From DATFRY01 sp963764695 (lineage in GTDB: Bacteria; Myxococcota_A; Polyangia; Haliangiales; Haliangiaceae): DNA of 64,000 nt. The DNA lies in contig CAVXTW010000017.1 of the NCBI GenBank assembly GCA_963764695.1, positions 124,001-188,000 of the forward strand, written 5' to 3'. The notes under the pieces are model-generated. The model had not been told where the DNA came from. It ran no database searches and worked only from the letters and a program-made list of their open reading frames with translations. Below are positions 37,386 through 45,664 of this stretch, piece after piece; position 1 is the first letter of the stretch, and each line of letters starts with the position of its first letter. The position numbers and the translations under genes were made by a program.

Positions 37386-37999
37386 GGTGTTTCCTCTCTC
37401 AGGGCCACGCGCTCGAGCTTGCGGGCCAGCGCCGCGCGCGCCCGGTGCAGGCGCGACTCCACGGTGCCGACCGCGACCCCGAGCGACTCCGCGATCTCCT
37501 CGTAGCTCAACCCGTCCGCCTCGCGCAGGAGCAGCACCACGCGGTGCTTGTCGGGCAGCGCCGCCACCGCGCGCGCCACCGCGGCGCCGGTCTGGGCCGC
37601 GGCCAGCGCCTCGTCGGCCAGCGGCGCGCTGTCGGCCATCGCCACCATGCGCGCCAGCGGAGCGCCGGCCTCGTCGAACGACTCGCGCCGGCGCCGCTTC
37701 CACCAGCGCAGCCGATCGTGCGCCGCGTTGCGGGCCACGCGCGCGAGCCAGCCCATCGCCGCGCCCGGATCGCGCAGCTCGTCGAGCCGCCCCCACGCTC
37801 TTATGTAGGTCTCCTGCACCACGTCGTCAGCCTCATCCGGGTCGCCCAGCATGCGCACCGCCAGCCGGTAGATGCGCGGCGTGGTGAGCTCGATGAGCTC
37901 GCGGAACGCGTCGCGCTCCCCCGCCTGTGCACGCGCCGCCACCGCGGCGAGCGCGTCGCCTTCCGCGTCCGATGTGCGCGCGCCTGGCCGGGTGATCAC
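37382..37999 (-). CDS. ECF-family RNA polymerase sigma factor
   Basis: 205 residues. Region 2 (AFRELIELTTPRIYRLAVRM, DPDEADDVVQETYIRAW) contacts RNA polymerase and the -10 element. Region 4 (LPDKHRVVLLLREADGLSYEEIAESLGVAVGTVESRLHRAR) is the -35-binding helix-turn-helix. The linker between them is longer than usual, Ala-rich. It is the first gene of a sigma/anti-sigma/Spy-like operon and is probably self-activating. It sits 36 bp downstream of the tolC-like gene on the same strand, so read-through from the exporter operon is possible. Confidence 0.93.
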   Translation of the reverse strand: MITRPGARTSDAEGDALAAVAARAQAGERDAFRELIELTTPRIYRLAVRMLGDPDEADDVVQETYIRAWGRLDELRDPGAAMGWLARVARNAAHDRLRWWKRRRRESFDEAGAPLARMVAMADSAPLADEALAAAQTGAAVARAVAALPDKHRVVLLLREADGLSYEEIAESLGVAVGTVESRLHRARAALARKLERVALREETP

Positions 38000-38035
38000 C
38001 GATGGCTCCGCGGGCCGCGGCCCCGGTCCATCTTC

Positions 38036-39307
38036 TCATCGCCAGTCCCGCCTTCCCAGGGCGCGGAGCAGCTGCGCGCGCGCCGAGGCCACGTCGTACT
38101 CGACCCGCACCCGCTGGGCCGACGCGCTGGCCAGCTCCAGCTGCGCATCCGACAGCTCCAGCGAGTTGCCGACGCCGGCGTCGTAGCGCTCCTCGGACAG
38201 GCGGAGCAGCTCGCGGGCCGAGACCAGCGCCTGCTCGGCCGACGCGACCTCGGCCTGCGCCGAGGTGACGCCGATGCGCGCCTGCTCGATCTCCTGCCAG
38301 ATCTGGTGGCGCACGCCGCTCAGCCGCGCCTGCTGGACGACCAGCTGGGCGCGCGCCGCGTCGGTCGCCGCCGGCGAGGCCAGCCCGTCGAACAGGTTCC
38401 AGTTGAGCGTCACGCCGACCGAGGCGCCGAAGCCCGGGTCGCCGAAATCCTGGCCCGAGTAGCTGGCGTCGGCGCCCAGCCGCAGGGACGGCAGGAACCA
38501 GGACTTCGCCGCGCGCACGTCCGCCTCCTGCCCGCGGATCGACGCGCGCTGGGCCACGTGCTCGGGCCGGTGCCCGATGGCCGCGGCATAGAGCTGCGCG
38601 GTCTCCTGGCCCTCCGCCTCGAGCGCGGGCATCTTCGCCGCCGCCACCTCGTAGTCGATCGATCCCTTCACGCCCATGGCCCGGTTGAGCCGCGACTTGG
38701 CGATGCGGTGATCGTTGTCGGCGCGGATGAGCGCCGAGCGCGCCGTCGCAACGTCGGTGCGCAGGCGAGCCAGGTCGATGGCCGGACGCGTACCGATGCG
38801 CACGAACTCCTCGGTCTGGGACAGCCGCCGCTCCTGGTTGGTCAGCGTCTCGCGCGCCACCTGGATGAGCTCGCGGGTCTCGAGCGCGTCGAAGAAGGCC
38901 AGCCGCGCGTCGAGCACGATGGTCTGGCGCGCCGCCTCGGCGTCACTCTCGGCGGCGTCCGACGCGGCCAGCGCCGATCGCCACCGGTTCCGGGCCTGTC
39001 CGAAGTCCCACAGCAGCATGCCGCCCGAGAGAGACGCGCTGTACGAGTCGCTGCCGCCGCGCTCGCTCAGCGAGTCTCCGGGTGGATCGCTCCACGAGTA
39101 GCCGTAGCGCCCGGAGGCGTCGATCTGCGGCAGCAGCGAGGCGCGCGACTGGCGCGCCTGGGCATCGGCGATGTCGGTCTGGGCGCCGGCGACAACCACG
39201 TCCGGGTGGTTGGCGATCGCGGCGCCCACCGCGTCATCGATGGTCACGGTGGCGGTCGGGGCAGCAGCCGCGACCTGAAACGGAAAGAGGAGGACCAGGA
39301 GCGGCAT
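38036..39307 (-). CDS. TolC-family outer-membrane efflux protein
   Basis: 423 residues. The signal peptide ends VAAAA. Two repeats of the outer-membrane efflux domain are visible: strands SYSASLSGGMLLWDFGQARN and FGASVGVTLNWNLFDGLAS, each followed by long helices of the periplasmic tunnel (heptad-rich, with SQTEEFVRIGTRPAIDLARLRTD and SEERYDAGVGNSLELSDAQ). It starts one base after the permease stop, completing a tripartite exporter. It would form the outer-membrane exit channel. Confidence 0.9.
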   Translation of the reverse strand: MPLLVLLFPFQVAAAAPTATVTIDDAVGAAIANHPDVVVAGAQTDIADAQARQSRASLLPQIDASGRYGYSWSDPPGDSLSERGGSDSYSASLSGGMLLWDFGQARNRWRSALAASDAAESDAEAARQTIVLDARLAFFDALETRELIQVARETLTNQERRLSQTEEFVRIGTRPAIDLARLRTDVATARSALIRADNDHRIAKSRLNRAMGVKGSIDYEVAAAKMPALEAEGQETAQLYAAAIGHRPEHVAQRASIRGQEADVRAAKSWFLPSLRLGADASYSGQDFGDPGFGASVGVTLNWNLFDGLASPAATDAARAQLVVQQARLSGVRHQIWQEIEQARIGVTSAQAEVASAEQALVSARELLRLSEERYDAGVGNSLELSDAQLELASASAQRVRVEYDVASARAQLLRALGRRDWR

Positions 39308-39308
39308 G

Positions 39309-40538
39309 TCACTCGTACCTCAGGGCCTGGATCGGATCCAGGCGAGAAGCCTTGTAGGCGGGATAGAGACCGAAGCCGATGCCGACCAGCCCGCTGAAGA
39401 CGACCGCGATGATCATCATGTCGACTTGCAGCAGCATGGGCCAGTCGAAGCGCGAGACGAGATAGGACGCGGCGCCGATGCCGGTGGCCACGCCGAGCAG
39501 ACCGCCGATCACCGACAGGGTGACCGCCTCGACCATGAACTGGACCAGGATGCTGCGCGGCTTGGCGCCGATGGACATGCGCAGGCCGATCTCGCGCGTC
39601 CTCTCGGTCACGCTCACCAGCATGATGTTCATGATGCCGATGCCGCCGACCAGGAGGCTCACCAGCGCGATGCCGGCCAGGAGCGAGGTCATGGTCTCCG
39701 CGCCCTCCTGCTGGGCCTGCGCGATGTCCGACAGGTTGCGCACCTGGAAGTCGTCGTCGCTGCCCTCGCCGATGCGGTGGCGGCGGCGCAGGAGCTCCTC
39801 GATCTGGCTCTGCGCGGTGGACGTCGCTTCCTTGCTCACTGCCTGCACGTTGACGCTGCCGCTGATGTAGTTGCGCAGCTCGCCCTGCAGCTTGGTGCGG
39901 TAGGTGGTCTCGGGCACGAACACGACGTCGTCGTTGTCACCGCCGAAGCCGGACTGCCCCTTGCTGCCGGCCACGCCGATGACCTCGAACGGCACGTTGT
40001 TGACCCGCACGATCTGGCCGATCGGATCGGCGTACGGGCCGAAAAGGCTGTCGACCACGGTCTTGCCCAGCACCGCGACCTTCGCGCTGGACGACACATC
40101 CGACTCGGTGAAGAAGGCGCCGGTCTGCGCCGGCCACTCGCGGATGAGGAAGTAGTCGGGCGTGGTGCCCTGCACCGACGTGTTCCAGTTCTGACCGTCG
40201 GCCATCACCTGGGCGCGCGACTGCAGCACCGGCGCCACTCGCTCGACGGCCGGCAGCTCGTCGCGGATGGCCGCCATGTCGTCCCACGTGATGGTGGGCT
40301 GGCTGCCGGCCCCGCCGCGCACGCCGCCGGCGCGAGACGAGCCGGAGCGCACGACCAGCATCCTGCTACCCATCGACTCGAACGTCTTCTCGACCCGCGC
40401 CTTGGCGCCGGCGCCGATGGCGGTCATCGCGATGACCGCGCCGACGCCGATGATGACGCCCAGCGTGGTCAAGAACGAGCGCATCTTGTTGCGCAGGAGC
40501 GCGCGCGCCGCGACCGCGCAGATCTGGAACGGGTTCAT
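39309..40538 (-). CDS. MacB-type ABC transporter permease
   Basis: 409 residues. Type VII ABC (mechanotransmission) topology: one N-terminal helix (FLTTLGVIIGVGAVIAM), a ~230-residue periplasmic MacB-PCD-like domain with AVLGKTVVDSLFG and NNVPFEVIGV, then three helices in the FtsX domain (IMNIMLVSVTERTREIGLRMSIGA is the coupling segment). The ATPase is on a separate gene, unlike E. coli MacB. The ATG overlaps the ATPase stop by 4 bp. It probably exports antibiotics, peptides or lipids together with 41332-42729 and 38036-39307. Confidence 0.92.
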   Translation of the reverse strand: MNPFQICAVAARALLRNKMRSFLTTLGVIIGVGAVIAMTAIGAGAKARVEKTFESMGSRMLVVRSGSSRAGGVRGGAGSQPTITWDDMAAIRDELPAVERVAPVLQSRAQVMADGQNWNTSVQGTTPDYFLIREWPAQTGAFFTESDVSSSAKVAVLGKTVVDSLFGPYADPIGQIVRVNNVPFEVIGVAGSKGQSGFGGDNDDVVFVPETTYRTKLQGELRNYISGSVNVQAVSKEATSTAQSQIEELLRRRHRIGEGSDDDFQVRNLSDIAQAQQEGAETMTSLLAGIALVSLLVGGIGIMNIMLVSVTERTREIGLRMSIGAKPRSILVQFMVEAVTLSVIGGLLGVATGIGAASYLVSRFDWPMLLQVDMMIIAVVFSGLVGIGFGLYPAYKASRLDPIQALRYE

Positions 40539-41320
40539 AGCGGAAACCTCTCGTCGTCGATGTCGTCGAGCTCGGACGCGCCCGGGACGCCGCCCGGCGC
40601 CGCCTCGGTGGCCGCGGGCGGCACCACCGCCGGCACCGGCGCCCTGCGATCGTCGGCCAGGACCTGGCCGTCGCGCATCTCGATCACGCGCGCGGCGTGC
40701 GCCGCGATGTCCGACTCGTGGGTGACCAGGATGAGCGTCATGCCCGCGGCGACCAGCTCCTGGAACAGCGCCATGATCTCGACGCTGGTCCTCGAGTCGA
40801 GGTTGCCGGTCGGCTCGTCGGCCAGGATGATCTTCGGCTCGCCGACAAGAGCGCGCGCGATGGCCACGCGCTGCTGCTGGCCGCCGGACAGCTGGTTCGG
40901 GTGGTGATCGAGGCGCCCGCCCAGGCCGACCCGCTTGAGCGCGGCGGTGGCCCGGCGGCGGCGCTCGCGTCCCGACACGCCGGCATAGACGAGCGGCAGC
41001 TCCACGTTCTCGACCGCGCTGGTGCGCGACAGGAGGTTGAAGCTCTGGAACACGAAGCCGAGCGTGCGGTTGCGGATCTCGGCCAGGCGGTTGCGGTCGA
41101 GGGCGCCCACCTCCTCGCCGTCCATGCGGTACATGCCGCGGGTCGGGCGATCGAGGCAGCCGAGGATGTTCATGAGCGTCGACTTGCCGGACCCGGAGCT
41201 GCCCATGATGGCGACCGACTCGCCGCTATCGATGCTCATGCTCACGCCGCGCAGCGCATGCACCTGCACGTCGCCGCTGTCGTAGGTCTTGTGGAGGTTC
41301 GAGATCTCGATGAGCGCCAT
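40535..41320 (-). CDS. ABC transporter ATP-binding protein (MacB/LolD type)
   Basis: 261 residues from ATG 41320. Walker A GSSGSGKST, Q-loop FVFQSFNLL, signature LSGGQQQRVAIARAL, Walker B IILADEPTGNLDS and the switch His in LVTHESD are all canonical. The C-terminal ~35 residues are a Pro/Ala/Asp-rich tail beyond the normal end. Energy-coupling subunit of the MacAB-TolC-like exporter; it starts 11 bp after the adaptor gene. Confidence 0.95.
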   Translation of the reverse strand: MALIEISNLHKTYDSGDVQVHALRGVSMSIDSGESVAIMGSSGSGKSTLMNILGCLDRPTRGMYRMDGEEVGALDRNRLAEIRNRTLGFVFQSFNLLSRTSAVENVELPLVYAGVSGRERRRRATAALKRVGLGGRLDHHPNQLSGGQQQRVAIARALVGEPKIILADEPTGNLDSRTSVEIMALFQELVAAGMTLILVTHESDIAAHAARVIEMRDGQVLADDRRAPVPAVVPPAATEAAPGGVPGASELDDIDDERFPL

Positions 41321-41331
41321 GACACGTCCTT

Positions 41332-42729
41332 TTACAGGAAGCTGCGCGGGCGCCGGTTGCCGCCGCCGCGGTTGCCGCCGCCCTGCTGGTTCTGCTCGGC
41401 CGGCGCCGCCTGGGCGCCGGTGATGCCGGTGATGATGCGGTCGCCCTCGGCCAGGCCGTCCACGATCTCGGTCTGGCGGCCATCGCTGATGCCGATGGTC
41501 ACCCGGGCAGGCTCGGGCAGCCCGCTGGCGCCGATCTTCCACACCATGCGGCGGTTGGCCCGCTCGGCACCGCGCCCGCGCCGACCCTCGCCGCGAGAAG
41601 AAGCGTCACCCGACAGGATCTCGCTGCGCGGCGCGGTGCCTGCCGTGGCGGTCTGCTCGCCGGCGGCGCCGGTGCGCTCGCCGCCGGTCCGCCCTCCGGC
41701 CGCGCCACCTGCGCGCCCGCCCTCGGGAGGACCCTTGAAGCCGATCTGGGCCAGCACGTCCGGCGGCGGGCGGAAGCGCAGCGCCGCGTTGGGCACCACG
41801 ATCGCGTCGTCGCGCTTCTCGATGAGGAAGGTGACGTCGGCGGTCATGCCCGGGCGCAGCTTGAGCTCGGCGTTGTCGACCGAGACCACCGCGTCGTAGG
41901 TCACGACGTTCTGGAGCGTCTGCGGCGAGTAGCGCACTTCCTTGACCTTGCCGACGAAGCGGTCCGACGGGTGCGCATCGACGGTGAACTCGACGTCCAT
42001 GCCCTGGGCCAGCCGGCCCACGTCCGACTCGGCGACGCTGGTGTGGACCTCCATCTTGGCCAGGTCCTCGGCGATGGTGAACAGCTTGGGCGCCTGCAGC
42101 GACGCGGCCACGGTCTGCCCGACGTTCACGTCACGCGAGATGACGATGCCGTCGATCGGCGAGACGATCGTCGTGTAGTCCAGGTTGGTCTCGGCCTGCG
42201 TGAGCGCGGCGCGCGCCTGCGTCAGGCTCGCCTTTGCCGACGCGACCCCGGCCTCGGAGGCCTCCAGGGTCGCCAGTGTGGCGTCCGCGTCGGCCTTGGC
42301 GACGAGCGCCTTGGAGGCCAGCGCCGATGTGCGCTGGTTGTTGCGGCGGGCCTGGCCGAGCTCGGCCTCGGCCCGGGCCACCGAGGCGCGCGCAGCCGTC
42401 ATGTTCGCGCGCGCTTTGGTGACATCCGACTGGATGAGTTGCGGGTCGATCTTGGCGATGACCTGGCCCTTGGTGACGCGCGAGTTGAAGTCGACATGCA
42501 GCGCCTGAATGCGGCCCGACACCTGGCTGCCGACCTCGACCGTCACCAGCGGAGAGAGCGTCCCGCTGGCTGTCACCTGGGCGGCCAGGTCCTGGCGCGT
42601 CACGGACGTGGTCTGGTACTCGATTCCTCCCTCTTCGCTCGCCTTGTAGGCGCGATAACCCCAGATACCGCCGGCCAGAACGGCCAGGCCGGCGATGGAA
42701 AGAATCACTTTCTTGGAAGGTCTCTTCAC
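41332..42729 (-). CDS. macA: MacA-type periplasmic adaptor (membrane fusion protein)
   Basis: 465 residues from a GTG at 42729 with GGAG six bases upstream. One N-terminal transmembrane helix (VILSIAGLAVLAGGIWGYR). Then the lipoyl half-motif GTLSPLVTVEVGSQVSGRI, a long coiled-coil hairpin (KARANMTAARASVARAEAELGQARR and the following Ala/Glu-rich stretch), the second lipoyl half (TTIVSPIDGIVISRDVNVGQTV), beta-barrel and membrane-proximal domains. A Gly/Arg/Ala-rich insert (about residues 348-400) and a Gly/Asn/Arg-rich tail are unusual. It is the first gene of the exporter operon, divergent from the TetR gene with 161 bp between. Confidence 0.9.
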   Translation of the reverse strand: MKRPSKKVILSIAGLAVLAGGIWGYRAYKASEEGGIEYQTTSVTRQDLAAQVTASGTLSPLVTVEVGSQVSGRIQALHVDFNSRVTKGQVIAKIDPQLIQSDVTKARANMTAARASVARAEAELGQARRNNQRTSALASKALVAKADADATLATLEASEAGVASAKASLTQARAALTQAETNLDYTTIVSPIDGIVISRDVNVGQTVAASLQAPKLFTIAEDLAKMEVHTSVAESDVGRLAQGMDVEFTVDAHPSDRFVGKVKEVRYSPQTLQNVVTYDAVVSVDNAELKLRPGMTADVTFLIEKRDDAIVVPNAALRFRPPPDVLAQIGFKGPPEGGRAGGAAGGRTGGERTGAAGEQTATAGTAPRSEILSGDASSRGEGRRGRGAERANRRMVWKIGASGLPEPARVTIGISDGRQTEIVDGLAEGDRIITGITGAQAAPAEQNQQGGGNRGGGNRRPRSFL

Positions 42730-42873
42730 GGTGGCTCCGGTGTTCTGTCCCTGGCGAGACGATGGCCGGCCCCTCCGCCTTCCATCTTTTCTTCGCCTGA
42801 GGCGCCTTCCCAAGTTTGCCACCTCCGGATTCGGCTTCGCCCCTTGCTCGGAAGCACGGCTCGGTTAATGGTT

Positions 42874-42889
42874 GTTCACCAGAGTGAAC
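42874..42889. promoter_or_regulatory. Palindromic operator next to the TetR start
   Basis: GTTCAC (42874-42879), four bases, GTGAAC (42884-42889): a perfect dyad ending one base before the ATG of the TetR gene. It is the strongest symmetry in the divergent 161-bp spacer between macA and tetR, so it is the likely site of autorepression. The presence of a second copy nearer macA was checked by eye and not found. Confidence 0.6.
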
Positions 42890-42890
42890 G

Positions 42891-43616
42891 ATGGGTAAGT
42901 CGAGCGAGATTCGAGGGAAGGTGGCGAGCCGGCGGCGCGAGGTGGAGATCGCGCGCACGCGCGAGGACATCCTGCTGGCCGCGGCGCGCGCGCTGGGCCG
43001 GCGCGGGTTCGGTTCGGTGTCGATGCAGGAGATAGCCGCCGACGTCGGCTTCACCGCGCCGGCGCTCTACGCCTACTTCACCAGCAAGGAGGAGATCTTC
43101 TCCGCGCTGGGAGCGATGCTGCACAACGAGCTCGCGGCCACGTTCCTGCCTCCACCCCCGGAGGGTCTGCCGCTGCGGCGCCGGCTATCGATCCTGCTCG
43201 GGCGGCAGCTGGAGTGGGCGGACCGCCGGCGCGATGTGTTCCTCGCCTTCCTGGCCATGCGCCAGCGCGGCGAGACGGTGGCGTTCGGGGGCCGCGCGGG
43301 TGATGCCGAGGAGCGAGGGCCCGGCGCGTTCCTGCTCGCGTGGTCGGCGTGGCTCGCGCGGGGTGCAGGCGATCAGCCCGAGCAGCTGGGCGGCTGCGAC
43401 CCGGACGAGGCGGCCAGCGTGCTGCTCGGCATCTGCCACGGGTTCGTCCTGCGCTGGCTGCTCGGCGGATCGAAGACCCGCCTGGCCGACGACACCGAGC
43501 GTATCCTCGACCTGTTCTTTCACGGCGTGCTCGGCGCGCCTGCAGAAAGTCCGCGCCGGAGCAGCCGGCGCGCCGCCGTGCGCCGCGCGCACGCGAGCGG
43601 CGGATCCCAGTCCTGA
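42891..43616 (+). CDS. TetR-family transcriptional regulator (exporter-linked)
   Basis: 241 residues. The N-terminal helix-turn-helix (about 22-68) is clear: TREDILLAAARALGRRGFGS, SMQEIAADVGFTAPALYAYFTSKEEIF. The C-terminal ligand domain is helical and ends with a basic, Arg/Ser-rich tail. It lies divergently beside the MacAB-TolC-like operon and its own start overlaps a dyad, so it probably represses both in the absence of an exported compound. Its 3' end abuts the ribosome-binding site of exbB (GGAGG at 43618), so it may also be co-transcribed with the TonB operon. Confidence 0.9.
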   Translation: MGKSSEIRGKVASRRREVEIARTREDILLAAARALGRRGFGSVSMQEIAADVGFTAPALYAYFTSKEEIFSALGAMLHNELAATFLPPPPEGLPLRRRLSILLGRQLEWADRRRDVFLAFLAMRQRGETVAFGGRAGDAEERGPGAFLLAWSAWLARGAGDQPEQLGGCDPDEAASVLLGICHGFVLRWLLGGSKTRLADDTERILDLFFHGVLGAPAESPRRSSRRAAVRRAHASGGSQS

Positions 43617-43629
43617 TGGAGGCTCTTTC

Positions 43630-44286
43630 GTGAACGAAACCGGAACTCTCGTCCAGACGCTGCTCGACCTGCCCGTGTTCGAGTCGGAGTGGGTGCTGTG
43701 GCTGCTCATCGGCCTCTCGCTGGTGTCGATCGCCGTCATCATCGAGCGCGTCGTCTTCTATCGCCGTCACTCGGTAAACGCCGACACCGTGCGCGGCGAG
43801 CTGTCCCGCTCCCTCGACAAGGGAGACTTCCACGCCGCCGCCCAGGTGCTGCGCCGCCACGACACGCTCGAGACGAACTCGGTGCTGGCGGGCCTGCTGG
43901 CCTACGACAAGGGACCCGAGTCGGTCGAGGATCTCATCTCCGGCGCGCTCGGCCGCGAGCGGTCGCGCTACGAGCGGCGGCTCGGCTTTCTGGCCACGCT
44001 GGCCAGCAACGCGCCGTACATCGGCCTGTTCGGCACCGTGCTCGGCATCATCCGCGCGTTCCGCGATCTGTCGGCCAACATGGCCGAGGCCAGCGACGCG
44101 GTGATGGCCGGCATCGCCGAGGCGCTGCTGGCCACCGCGGTCGGCCTGCTGGTCGCCATCCCGGCGGTCATCGCCTACAACGTCTTCAAGAGCAGGGTCA
44201 AGCACGCGGCCACCGGCTGCGAGATGCTGGCCCGCGTGGTGCTGTCTCACCTCAAGGCGGTCGAGCCGTCGCGAGCCGCCGACTAG
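43630..44286 (+). CDS. exbB: ExbB/TolQ-family proton channel subunit
   Basis: 218 residues from a GTG at 43630 with GGAGG seven bases upstream. Three transmembrane helices are visible: near the N-terminus (WVLWLLIGLSLVSIAVIIE), and two after the cytoplasmic loop (LATLASNAPYIGLFGTVLGIIRAF and ALLATAVGLLVAIPAVIAYN). The APYIGLFGTVLGI and EALLATAVGL segments are the MotA/TolQ/ExbB core. With ExbD it turns proton flow into force on TonB. First gene of the six-gene TonB unit. Confidence 0.95.
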   Translation: MNETGTLVQTLLDLPVFESEWVLWLLIGLSLVSIAVIIERVVFYRRHSVNADTVRGELSRSLDKGDFHAAAQVLRRHDTLETNSVLAGLLAYDKGPESVEDLISGALGRERSRYERRLGFLATLASNAPYIGLFGTVLGIIRAFRDLSANMAEASDAVMAGIAEALLATAVGLLVAIPAVIAYNVFKSRVKHAATGCEMLARVVLSHLKAVEPSRAAD

Positions 44287-44307
44287 GCGCGGAGAGGATC
44301 CCGGGCC

Positions 44308-44733
44308 ATGAGGAGTCTGAGTCGGGAAACCGAGGACGAGGGCATCCTCGCCTCCATCAACGTCATCCCGTTCGTCGACATCGTGCTGGTGCTGCTGGTC
44401 ATCTTCATGCTGACCTCGGCCGCCATCATGCGGGCGCAGATCAAGGTCAACCTGCCCCGGTCGGCCAGCGCGGGCGCCGCCGTCGAGACGACGATCAACC
44501 TGCTCTATCACAAGAACGGGGAGCTCGAGCTCAACGGCAAGAAGAGCACCTTCGCCGAGGCGGGGCGCTTCATCAAGCAGCAGTCGCGCATCGACCCCAA
44601 GGTGCAGGCGGTCGTCTCGGCCGACGCCGGCGTCGACTACGGCCGCGTCATCGATCTCATCGACATGGTCAGGCTCAACGGCGTGAACGCGTTCGCCCTC
44701 GACGTCGAGCGCAAGGCCCAGCAGGCGCCGTGA
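44308..44733 (+). CDS. exbD: ExbD/TolR-family biopolymer transport protein
   Basis: 141 residues. The single transmembrane helix near 22-40 carries the conserved proton-coupling Asp in INVIPFVDIVLVLLVIFM. The periplasmic domain has the family pattern LYHKNGELELNGKK and VVSADAGVDYGRVIDLIDMVRLNGV. It lies 21 bp after exbB and 16 bp before tonB. Confidence 0.95.
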   Translation: MRSLSRETEDEGILASINVIPFVDIVLVLLVIFMLTSAAIMRAQIKVNLPRSASAGAAVETTINLLYHKNGELELNGKKSTFAEAGRFIKQQSRIDPKVQAVVSADAGVDYGRVIDLIDMVRLNGVNAFALDVERKAQQAP

Positions 44734-44749
44734 GCGGTCCGGAGATGGC

Positions 44750-45664
44750 ATGAGCTCGTCTGCCCCGACGGATCGGCCGCGCCCGACCCGCGAGCCGCTG
44801 ACCCGGCGCAAGCTGGCCGAGCGCCACGCCGCCCGCGCCCGCATCGAGGCGCGCGTGGTGCGCCCGATGTCGGCCGAGCAGCGCGCCTACGATCCGCTGG
44901 TGCGCGGCAGCCTGGGCGTCGGCGCGAAGCTGCTGATCGCGGCCGCGGCCATCCTGCTCTCGTCCGGCGTGCACGCCGGCGTCTACGGCTTCGGCTCGCT
45001 GTTCGAGGGAGGCGAGAACCGCGACCGCAAGCGCGACCTGGTCGCCGTCGAGGTGCGCGAGAAGAAGCCGGAGCCGGAGAAGGAGAAGCCCGAGGAGAAG
45101 AAGCCGGAGCCGGAGCCGGAGCGCGTGGTCAAGCCGCCGCCCAAGAAGCGCACGGTCGAGCCGCCCCCGAAGGCGCCGCCGCCGGAGAAGCCGGGCAAGC
45201 CGGTGCGCGTGGTCGGGCTCAGCCTCGACTCCACCAGCCAGGGCGGCAGCGGGCCGGCCTTCTCCGTCGGCAACACGCGCCAGGGCGAGACCGACAGGCG
45301 CGCCAACGATCCGAAGAAGGTGGCGAAGACCGCGCCGCCGCCTTCGCCCAACCAGACCGCGTCGCGCATCCCCACCGCCGGCGCCAGGTACGTCCTGCCC
45401 AAGCGCAAGCGCCCGGTCAAGCCGCCTTACCCGAAAGAGCTGCTCGCCCAGGGCATCGAGGCCGCCGTCACCGTGATGGTCAGCCTCGACACCTCCGGCA
45501 ACGTGAAGAGCGTGAAGATCATCAAGAGCTCCGGGCGGCCGGAGTTCGACGAGTCGGCGCGCAAGACCGCGCTGGCCGAGCAGTTCGAGCCGGCCACCCG
45601 CGACGGAACGCCCATCCCCTACACCCTCAGCTACACCTACCGCTTCACCATCGACAACCCGTGA
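44750..45664 (+). CDS. tonB: TonB energy transducer
   Basis: 304 residues. An unusually long cytoplasmic N-terminus (about 55 residues, basic) precedes the transmembrane helix (LLIAAAAILLSSGVHAGVYG). The periplasm-spanning part has EPEKEKPEEKKPEPEPE and Lys/Pro repeats. The C-terminal TonB domain starts at PPYPKELLAQGIEAAVTVMV and ends YTLSYTYRFTIDN. The S-x-x-x-H motif of the membrane helix may be SSGVH (Ser-x-x-x-His). The stop overlaps the next GTG (GTGA). Confidence 0.93.
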   Translation: MSSSAPTDRPRPTREPLTRRKLAERHAARARIEARVVRPMSAEQRAYDPLVRGSLGVGAKLLIAAAAILLSSGVHAGVYGFGSLFEGGENRDRKRDLVAVEVREKKPEPEKEKPEEKKPEPEPERVVKPPPKKRTVEPPPKAPPPEKPGKPVRVVGLSLDSTSQGGSGPAFSVGNTRQGETDRRANDPKKVAKTAPPPSPNQTASRIPTAGARYVLPKRKRPVKPPYPKELLAQGIEAAVTVMVSLDTSGNVKSVKIIKSSGRPEFDESARKTALAEQFEPATRDGTPIPYTLSYTYRFTIDNP

